Position numbers and translations under genes: made by a program. Below are positions 55,703-64,000 of a stretch of DNA of 64,000 nucleotides, piece after piece. Source of the stretch: Litsea cubeba. Lineage: Eukaryota > Streptophyta > Magnoliopsida > Laurales > Lauraceae. The stretch is taken from positions 132,290 through 196,289 of the forward strand of contig WHSA01000561.1 of NCBI GenBank assembly GCA_012931725.1, in the 5' to 3' direction. The notes under the pieces were generated by a model. That model made no database searches. It was not told the origin of the DNA and was given only the letters and a program-made list of their open reading frames with translations. Each line of letters begins with the position of its first letter. Position 1 is the stretch's first letter.

Positions 55703-58096
55703 ATGGGCATCCCTAGGTTTCGGTTAGATACAGACGAGGGCATAGCTAGGTTTAGGGCTACTTACAACATCCCGGAGGGAGTTCGCCTCAGGCCAGCGGA
55801 TCCCATTGACTATGCCACGCGCGGCTGGTCCTGCGGCTGGATGTCGTTCCCTCTGACCTCCGTTATCGAGGGCGGGGTCAGATTTCCTCTGCACCCCCTG
55901 CTTAGGGCCTGCCTTAGCGTCTGGTCGATTACCCCATGCCAGCTGATGCCCAATGGCTTCAAAGTCATCATGGGCACGACGAAACTGAACGAGATCTTGG
56001 GGACCAACCTGGGTGTCCATGACATCGAGGACGTCTACGACATCTGCAAGGCTGGGGGAGACAATTATTATCTCCGGGTGAAGCAGCGCCGAAGGAGCTT
56101 CGTCCTGGCCTTGGAAGATTCCAGTAAGAATGCCGAGGAAGATCTCTTCTGTGTGTCGGGGGACTGGGAATTCGGCGCTAGTGAGGACAGGAGGCTGATG
56201 GTCCCTCGCCACCTCGGGGCCGTCCCAAGTAAATACTATTTCTTTTCTCTGTTTATTTTACTAAATCTCTATGTTGCCGAGCTGATACTCTTTTTGTTTG
56301 CGGTGCAGAACTGCACGCGAGGCGACGCCGGGCTGTGAGCGAAGGCTGGAGGAAGAACGTTGACGACCACAAGAAGGTCGAGAGATACAAAGGGCACGAG
56401 ACCAGATCGGCCTGGAAGTTGCTGGGGTACATGCCGAGGTACCGCGGCCACTATAAGAGAATCGGAGCAGCTCCGGAGGACGAGCCGCAGCCTGATCATC
56501 CTCCTGTCACCTTGGCCGTGCCTGCCGGGGTTCCTCTGATCGACCCTACCGCGGGCCGAGCTGCGCCTGGCGCTGAGTCATACACTTCCTCTAGTTCGGG
56601 GTCGCCGAACCTAAGGGAGATAGTAGACGCTTATTCGTCCGACCAGGAGGAGGGAATGGAGGGAGGCTCAAGAGTGCCTGGTACCAAGGATCTGGCAGCT
56701 AAGTTTAGGCGCGGATCCTCTTCTTCTGCGACACCATCGTCTGCCAGCACCCGCGTGGCTTCGGGCTCGGGGGGTGCTGCTGTCACTTCTGCTCCTGCCA
56801 CCACACCGAGCGAGGGAGCACGGAGGCGTTCGCCGGATCGCCCGAGGGAGGGGTCCCCGCCCAGGAAGAGGTCTAAGGTGGGTGAGAAAGACTCAGGGGC
56901 TGAACAGCCCCCGAAGGTTAATACACCTGCGCGAGCTCCCGGGGGCAAAGCTCCGCCTGAGAAAAGTACGCCGGCTAGCAAGGTGACTGGCGGGGCAAGG
57001 GTCCGGATCGGCTTCCGGACCTCGTACTGCCCCGGCGACATGGCGACCCAAGATGGAGAAGCAGCCCGGGAAGCCTCTAAACATGGAGGACCGGTTGATG
57101 GGGAACACCGACGTCATTGGAGCCCTCGCGAAAGCTTGTGCCTTACCGCAAGACATGGAAGTGCACGTGAGGTATGACAACGAAAGTCTGTTGGTCTCGG
57201 CGATTCAGGCTGACCTTTTGGTAAGTACCTTCAACGCCTTTCTTCAAGTGCTTTAGTTCGGCTGCTTTCATCTTACTTATTATTATTATTATTATTATTA
57301 TTTTTTGCAGAACATGCAGAGGCTCCTGGTAGTGATGGAAAGGAGTGACAAGAACGTTGTGAAGGTCACCCAGCTGGAGTCCGAGAGGGAAAAGCTGAAG
57401 AAGGAGCTGGAAGAGCTGAGGAAGAGTAACGCCGAGGCGACCATACAGCTGGAAGTAGCCCTGGTCAGCGTTACTGATCTCACGTCGAAGACCCATCAAC
57501 TAAAGGGTGATATCTGGACGAAGACTAAGAGGATTGCCGAGCTGGAGTCGGAGCTGGCCAGGTTGAGGTCTGAATCGGCGGCTGAGGCGACGAGGCTGTG
57601 TGGCGAAGTGCTAGCCGGGCGTGCCGAAATCGAGAAGCTGAAGAAAGAGAATGCCGGTCTCAAGGCTTCTCTGCTGTCCGAGGCACAGTATTCTTTCCAG
57701 AAGAGGGTGGACCAGGCCACTGAGGAGTATGAGAAGCAGGTGGAGGAGATCACCTCCATTCTGTTTAAGGATGGGTGCCTGGCTGCGCTGAGGCGTGCTG
57801 GAGTTCCTGAAGACCACCCGGTCTACCAGAACTTACCGAAGTACTCCGACCCAGTCTCTGAGCCGAGCTCCGCACCCTTGGGCGAGAGTGCCCCAGGCGA
57901 TGCCCCTGCAGCTGGCCCTATCTCGGATGGCGCTCCAACTGCTCCGTCTACCAGTGATGCCCCAGTCGCGCCTCAGGGCGATGCTCCTTTTGCCCCTCCT
58001 GCTGGTGAAGCAACAGACAAGGCTGCGGTCGTAGCCGAGACCGCCAGTTCATCAGAGACGGTGATCATACTGGTGGAGTCGCCGAAGCCGCAGTAG
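55703..58096 (+). pseudogene. Antisense extra ORF (aORF), spliced, one frameshift
   Basis: Exons 55703-56228, 56309-57220 and 57311-58096, with a 5'-UTR intron 55623-55700 ending TTTTAG just before acATG. Intron positions and phases equal those at 19979-22529. Exon 1 (175 codons plus one base) is intact; exon 2 opens with an Arg cluster and SEGWRKNVDD and then a Ser/Pro-rich linker. The frame shifts near 56990-57050, before PGKPLNMEDRL. Exon 3 (262 codons) is fully open here, unlike in the sister copy: a long coiled coil (LESEREKLKKELEEL, ELESELARLRSE), EKQVEEITSILF, then an Ala/Pro-rich acidic tail. Function unknown; no domain assigned. Confidence 0.8.
57279..57303 (+). repeat. (TTA)n microsatellite in aORF intron 2
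   Basis: About eight trinucleotide units expand this intron to 90 bp, against 75 bp in the sister copy. Confidence 0.85.
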
Positions 58097-58488
58097 TTAT
58101 ATCTTTCTTGCTTTTGCTCTTTGTAATTTTTTCTTTCTCTCTTTTGTATGTAACCCTCAGCTCTATAACATCCATCTTTCCCTTTCTTTTTTGAGTTCGG
58201 CTCTTTTATGCTTGAGTTCAGCTGAATGCTTTTAATGCGACATGACGTGAGAGCCTTGAGTTGGAGAGAGTACCGAACGATCTTCATAGTTATCTGTGCT
58301 GATTCTTCGTATTCTGAAGACCATAAATAGCAGTAAGTGTGGCGGTATGGCCAATGAGGAAAACGAACGGATGGCTCCATGTGGCGCCATCAGAACCGCT
58401 GGTCAGCATATAGGAAGACGTGCACCTCACGTAGGGCGTGGGAGACCTCGCCTCATAATTTCCTTTGAAGACCGGGCCCTTCTTCTTC

Positions 58489-58498
58489 CTATAAATAG
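58489..58498 (+). promoter_or_regulatory. TATA box of the second antisense unit
   Basis: CTATAAATAG in the same context as 22945-22954. Confidence 0.6.
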
Positions 58499-58524
58499 GA
58501 GTAGCGAGCTTGCCATGGGAGAGA

Positions 58525-59182
58525 AAAAAAAACCAGGACAACATAATTTTTATATAAACATAGGAACCTATCTCTTTTCGTTAAACAACCTGGCAGCCAT
58601 GCTTGGTAGAACATTAGGAACATTTGACCCGGGGGGAACCCTTGCGCCAGAAGATGGCCTCCTCCGGGAGGGACAGTCTATCATAGTCTGCGCGCTCTCT
58701 GAAGACGACCCTCGCGGACTACGCGCTCTCTGAATGCGGGTCCACGGCCAACTCCCTCCGATGCGGCTGCATGAGAATCTTTGCAGCCGTGGGTTGGTGG
58801 CGCCCCATGCGTTTGGGGGTCTTGTTTTCATCCCAAAGGGCCTTGCATGGAATCATTGCGCAGGTATTCTTGTGGGATATCAAGACCTCCGAGCGGCGGG
58901 CAGGATCGAGAGGTCCTTGGACCGAGGGGGATCTTTTTTGCAAAGTTTGGTTTAACCGACCATAGGGTATTATAGAGCTCAGTGAGGTTCAGGGTCTTCA
59001 AGCTACCGATCCAGAGGGTGTTGAAGAGCTCAGGATGCCGAAGACCGGACTGAATAGTCAGTGAAGATCAGAGTCTCCCAGTCTTCATTTCTTTTTCTGT
59101 TTTTAGAGGACTGCGAGCCTCCTTACCGTACTTCGCTTTCTTTTCTGTAATCCTTGTAATGATGTAATTACAATAAATAAAA
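58525..59182 (+). ncRNA. Candidate antisense non-coding transcript (second copy)
   Basis: Runs from just after the TATA box to AATAAA at 59172-59177. It shares the leader 'gccatgggag', 'ggggggaacc' and 'gcgcgctctctgaa' with 22980-23645, but frames differ between copies. Expression is inferred from signals only. Confidence 0.42.
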
Positions 59183-59439
59183 AGAACAAGCTTTCTGATC
59201 ATATGATCTGTGTACAGTATTTCTTTTTTGCTTTTCTTGTACTATTTTGCTGTACTTGTATTTTTGTGCTGCTCTTCTGCACTTCAGTGCTTGCACTGCT
59301 CGTTTTCTTTTGAAGACCGTCATTGGCCGAAATGGACTGCCATTGGACAAGACGAACTGTCATTTTCCGAGACGAACCCAGAGTCGAGGGTCTCGGCTGC
59401 GCGAGCCTGAGTTCGGGAATGATCTCGGGGGGTGTACAT

Positions 59440-59750
59440 GAACCTAGAATTTAGGAAGCGACCGGATGTATGGCTCCGAAGCCTCTCCCAGGGTTAGGAA
59501 CCCAAAATTTAGGAAACGACCGGATGTATGAATCCGAAGCCTTTTCCAGGGTCAAGGACCCAAGATTTAGGAAACGACCGGATGTATGAATCCGAAGCCT
59601 TTTCTAGGGTCAAGGACCCAAAATTCAGGAAACGACCGGATGTATGAATCCGAAGCCTCTTCCAGGGTCAGGGACCCAAAATTTAGGAAGCGACCGAATG
59701 TATGAATCCGAAGTCTCTTCCAGGGTCAGGGACCCAAAGCTGCCGAACTC
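59440..59750 (-). repeat. 58-59-bp minisatellite, about five copies
   Basis: 'cgaccggatgtatg' recurs about every 58-60 bp. On the element strand, units begin CCCTGGAAAAGGCTTCGG and contain TTCCTAAA, homologous to the 78-bp and 76-77-bp units of the other two elements. Confidence 0.9.
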
Positions 59751-59825
59751 AGATAAGGTGAGATGACACAGATTGATGACAGGGCAAACACTATTTTCAT
59801 TGATTCTGAGACTCATGTTACATCT

Positions 59826-62800
59826 TCAAAAATAGAATTTCTTCAAGTGGGATGCATTCCACGGTCTCGGCAACGGCTTGCCTTCTAAGTCTTCGAGTTT
59901 GTAAGAGGATCGTCCTGCCAGTGAGACCACCCTGAACGGGCCATGCCAGTTTGGGGCCAGTTTTCCTTCATTCGGATCTTTGTCAGTTGGCAGGGCCTTT
60001 TTCAGAACCAGTTCTCCTACGGAGAAACTTCTTTCCCTAACTTTTTAATTATATCCTCTGGCTAGCCGCTGTTGATAGTCAGTCAGTCGTAGGGCTGCTG
60101 CTTCTCGACGCTCATCCGCTAAGTCCAGCTCCATCGCCAGGTTTGTCTCGTTTCGGCCCTGGTCGACCAACTCTGTCCTCAGGGTGGGGAGGCCAATTTC
60201 CAAGGGAATGACCGCCTCCATCCCATAGGCCAGAGAGAAAGGTGTCGCCGAGGTGGATCGCCTTGGAGTCATTCTGTATGCCCACAACATGCTAGGAAGC
60301 TCCTCTACCCATCTCCCTTTTGCCTTGCCTAACCGCTTCTTCAGGTCATCCAGGATTATCTTGTTAGAAATTTCGGCCTGGCCATTGCTCTGTGGATACG
60401 CCGGAGTGGAGTAGTGGTTCCTGATGCCATGCTCCCGGTAGAAGTCTTTGAAGGATTTGGAGTCGAACTGAGTCCCGTTTTCTGAAATCAGGGTCCTGGG
60501 GATGCCGAACCTCGTTATGATGTTCTTCCATATGAAGTTCTTGGAGTCCCTATCAGTGATGGAGGATAGCAGTTCAGCTTCTATCCACTTCGTGAAGTAG
60601 TCTGTAGCAACTATCAGCCATCTCTTGTTCCCCGGAGCTCGGTGGAGAGGCCCCACAATGTCCAGCCCCCATTGAGCAAAGGGCCATGGACTAGAGAGGG
60701 GACTCAGGTCTTGCGCTGGCTGATGGAGAGAGTGGGAGAACTTCTGGCATTTCTCGCATTTCCTGGCGTATACCTGCGCATCCTTCTGCATGTAGGGCCA
60801 CCAGTAACCTTGGCTTATAGCTCTGTAGGCCAATGATCGACCTCCGATGTGACTGCCACAGATTCCTTCATGGATCTCATACAGAAAGTTGTCTACCTTG
60901 CTCGGATGGACGCATTGGAGGTAGGGACCTGTGAAGGATTTTCTGTAGAGTTTGCCTTCGGGAGATAGCCAGAATCGAGCTGCCTTGAGTCTGATTCGGT
61001 GGGCTTCAGTCTTGTCTTCGGGGAGCTGGTCGTCCTTCAAGTAAGAGATGATTGGATCCATCCAACTCGGGCCGAGATCAGCACAAAGGATTTGCCGAGG
61101 TGAGTGGAGCTCTAGGCTTGATCTTGATATCGATCCAACCTCGACAGTCATTTTCTTTCCTGCTTTGACAGCAGAGGCCAGGTTTGTAAGCGCATCAGCG
61201 TGCGTGTTGGTATCTCTGGAGATCTGCCTGACCTCGGCTGTCTGGAAATGAGAGAGTAGTTTTTTCGTGAGGGCTAAGTAGGCCGCCATCCTGTCGTCCC
61301 TGGCCTGGTAGTCTCCAGCGAGCTGGCTAGTTACCAGTTGCGAATCGCTGAAGATCACCAGTTGCTGGGCTCCGAGGATTCGGGCGCAGTCAGCCCCGTT
61401 ATCAGAGCTTCATACTCCGTTTCATTGTTTGTTGCTTTGAAGTCCAAGGTGAAGGCTTGCTCTATGACCAGCCCCTCTGGCGATTGGAGGACAATGCCGA
61501 CGCCAGCTTTCTTGGAGGTGGACGAACCGTCAACAAAGACCTTCCATGCCGAGTCGGGAACTTGTTCGACCCCGGTTACTTCAGGCTCATGCCCCATGCC
61601 CCCCAGTTCCGTGTCGGGCTGGGTCGGAGCTGAGCTCGGCGAGACGAACTCTACAATGAAGTCTGCCAGAATCTGGGCTTTGATCGCAGTCCGGGGACGG
61701 TACTGAATGTCATACTGACCCAGTTCGACTGCCCATTTCGAGATTCGCCCTGAAAAGTCAATTTTTTTGAATAAAGAACGGAGTGGATGCTCCGTGATCA
61801 CCACAATGGTGTGGGATTGGAAATAATGGGAGAGCTTGCGGGAGGAGCTGACGAGTGCCTATGCGAGCTTTTCCAGCAAAAGGTATCTATCTGGTCTCGA
61901 CATCAAGCAGGATCTTACTTGTATAGTAAATTGGCTTTTGGACTCCTTCGTCCTCTCTGATGAGGACGGAGCTCACCGCCTGATCCGAGACCGCAAGATA
62001 TAAATACAAAATCTCCCCCTGAGTTGGGGTGGAGAGTAAGGGTGGTGAAGACAAATAAGTTTTGAGTGCTGCCAATGCTTGGTCGCACTCAGGGGTCCAT
62101 TGGAATTTTAAATTTTTTCTCAGAAGCTGAAATAAAGGCCGGCACTTATCTGATGATCTGCTGATGAAGCGATTGAGTGCTGCAGCCATGCCTGTAAGCT
62201 TCTGGACCTCCTTTGCAGTAGATGGGCTCTGGATGCCCAAGATTGCAGTAATCTGGTCTGGGTTGGCCTCTATTTCTCTCCGCGTTACCAGGCTTCCGAG
62301 GAACTTGCCAGAAGCTACGCCGAAGGCGCACTTGGAAGCGTTCAGTTTGAGCTTGAACGCGCGAAGGATGCTGAAGACTTGGGCCAGATCCGCCAGATGG
62401 TCGCTGGAGTGCTTGGACTTGATGACCATGTCGTCAATGTAGACTTCCACTGTCTTGCCGAGCTGAGCCTAGAACATCTTTGTCACGAGGCGCTGATACG
62501 TTGCCCCCGCGTTCTTCAGCCCTAAGGGCATGACCTTGTAGCAATAAGTGCCACGGGGGGTTATGAACGCAGTTTTCTCCTCGTCTGGCTCATACATTGG
62601 AATCTGATGGTAGCCTTTGTAGGCGTCGAGGAAGCTCATTCGGTCATGGCCAGCGGTGGCGTCGATCATCTGATCAATCTTTGGAAGGGGGAAACTATCC
62701 TTAGGGCAGGCCCTGTTGAGATCTGTGAAGTCCACACACACCCTCCATTTGCTAGTCTTCTTCTTAACCACAACTGTGTTGGCCAGCCAGACTGGGTACT

Positions 62801-64000
62801 GGACTTCCCGGATTGCGCCTGCCTCCAGCAACTTGTCGACCTCTTCGACTACCGCGTCTGTCTGCTGCAACCCCATCCTTCGGGCTCTCTGTACCACTAG
62901 CTTGTGGCTGGGATCCACATTCAGCTTGTGGCACATGACCTCGGGGTCGACCCCAGGCATTTCGCTCGGGGTCCAGACGAAGACATCCACGTTTTGCATT
63001 AGAAACCTTGAGAGCTCGGCTCTCTCTTCGTCTGGCAGCTGAGCGCCGATCAGAAAAAATCTGTCAGGGTCTGCTGAGTCATGCCTGACTTCGGCTAGGT
63101 CCTAAATACTTTTCTTGTCAGGCTCCCGGCCGATCTCATCTAGACCCTTTTCGAACTCTGCCAGGTTGACGCGCTCTGGCTCCTTTTCTCCGGGGACCAT
63201 GGCCAGCATGGATTGCCTGGCCAGCTGCTGATCTCCTTCCACTGTGACCACCTCCATCTTGCTTTCGAGTACGAACTTCAGCTTCTGGTGGAGGGAGGAG
63301 GGGACCGCTTACATCTTGTGGAGCCACGTTCTACCTAAGATAACGTTGTAGGGAGAAGGGGCGTCCACTACCATAAAGTCGGTCATCACGGAGGCTCCGC
63401 CCACTCGGGTTTCCAGGGCGATTCTTCCCTTGGGGTAGACTGGTTTGGCGGAGAACCCTATCAGGGGCGCACGGACCTCCGTGAGGTCAGCTTTTGAGAA
63501 TCCCATCTTCTTGAAGCATTCATAGTAGAGGACCTCGGAAGAGCTGCCGGAGTCGACGAGGATCCTCTTCACAGTGAAGTCCTTCAGCTTCATGGTCAAG
63601 AGCAGAGGGTCATTGTGGGGAAGCTAGATTCCCTCCAGGTCTTCGTCGGAGAATGAGATGGCTGGTCGGTCGCGGCGCACTCTCTTGGACGCTGGCCCGA
63701 GCTCGGCTCTCATCACCTCTTTCCCATGTGAGGCCCGCCTGGCTTCGGCACGAGCTTGAGGGCTGTCTCGAGCTGAGGAAGAGGTAGCTGAAGGCGCCAG
63801 ATGGATCACATTGATGATCTTTTCAGAGTCTTCGCTGTCTGGGTCCTTAGCTGCGCTCTGATGAGCTCGGCTACCGTCGCCGCTGCCAACATCTCCTGCC
63901 TTCACGAACTCTGCAAGGTGGCCTTCCTTGGCGAGCCGCTCCAGGTGATACTTCAGAGTCCTGCACTCCTCGGTCCTGTGCCCGTTACCCTTATGGTATG
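59826..64000 (-). pseudogene. pol: Gag (C-term)-protease-RT-RNase H-integrase, degraded
   Basis: From the right edge leftwards: Gag zinc knuckle region, protease (VDSGSS, 63599-63309), RT (CVDFTDLNRACPKDS, FLDAYKGYHQIP, then YIDDMV), two RNase H domains, and integrase (zinc finger HEGICGSH...CEKC; core WGLDIVGP, LISENGTQF, PQSNGQAEISNK). Lesions include TAG codons at 63624-63626, 63102-63104, 62469-62471 and 61859-61861, TAA at 63309-63311 and 60045-60047, and a 4-bp insertion near 61885. Integrase residue 293 of the 61358-60045 frame, the second catalytic Asp, is Glu (codon at 60480-60482). The C-terminal integrase tail ends with the TGA at 59826. Confidence 0.92.

Larger units (their letters stand above)
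54322..64000 (-). mobile_element. Degraded Tat-type retrotransposon, cut by window end
   Basis: An older relative of the 18520-31358 element in the same orientation: 3' LTR, polypurine tract, antisense aORF, second antisense unit, minisatellite, integrase, RNase H, RT, protease and the Gag zinc knuckle at the window edge. Five bases before the LTR are AGTAT, the presumptive TSD. The pol frame has many stops and shifts. Its 5' LTR lies outside. Confidence 0.92.

Overview
The window is repeat-dominated plant nuclear DNA. The evidence is nested Ty3/gypsy LTR retrotransposons with Tat-lineage traits (dual RNase H, antisense extra ORF), plant-type hAT, Tourist/Harbinger, Mutator and CACTA elements, minisatellites, AT-rich spacers, and one small two-exon host gene of the defensin-like type. 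No bacterial-style operons, tRNA or rRNA genes were recognised. The species cannot be told from the sequence.

Layout, left to right. 1-3880: the 3' internal end and one long LTR of an old gypsy-type element. 4520-5010: a CACTA-like subterminal repeat remnant. 5589-13629: a complete young non-autonomous LTR element flanked by the target duplication AGTAT. It has 889-bp LTRs, a gag-only ORF with one nonsense codon, and a 52-copy, 78-bp minisatellite where pol would be. 13821-14259 (minus): a spliced cysteine-rich secreted peptide gene just beyond the 3' LTR. 15684-16018: a hAT-type MITE. 18520-31358 (minus): a 12.8-kb Tat-type element with TSD GGTTT. Reading its own 5' to 3' it carries LTR, gag, protease, RT, RNase H, second RNase H, integrase, a 76-77-bp minisatellite, an antisense non-coding-looking transcription unit, an antisense spliced extra ORF, polypurine tract and LTR. 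32408-40164: a 7.76-kb Mutator-like element with TSD TATAAAATA, terminal inverted repeats of about 135 bp, a transposase N-terminal-type ORF and many palindrome-bearing repeat modules. 41469-44087: a solo LTR (TSD AACAG). 46803-47706: a Tourist-like MITE. 49534-53055: a CACTA terminus plus a 171-bp satellite. 53635-53969 (minus): two well-formed exons of an unrecognised gene. 54322-64000 (minus): an older degraded relative of the Tat-type element, cut by the window end.

How the parts relate. The gag-only element and the two pol-bearing elements share LTR termini, primer-binding site, polypurine tract, gag and a minisatellite core, so the gag-only element is probably mobilised in trans by this family. 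Both pol-bearing copies keep two antisense transcription units next to their 3' LTR: a coding one with introns, and one with a TATA box and poly(A) signal but no conserved ORF. The most unusual items are the gag-only element with its expanded array, the shared minisatellite core, the antisense module, the palindrome-rich Mutator-like element and the defensin-like gene, which is easily missed because it is split.
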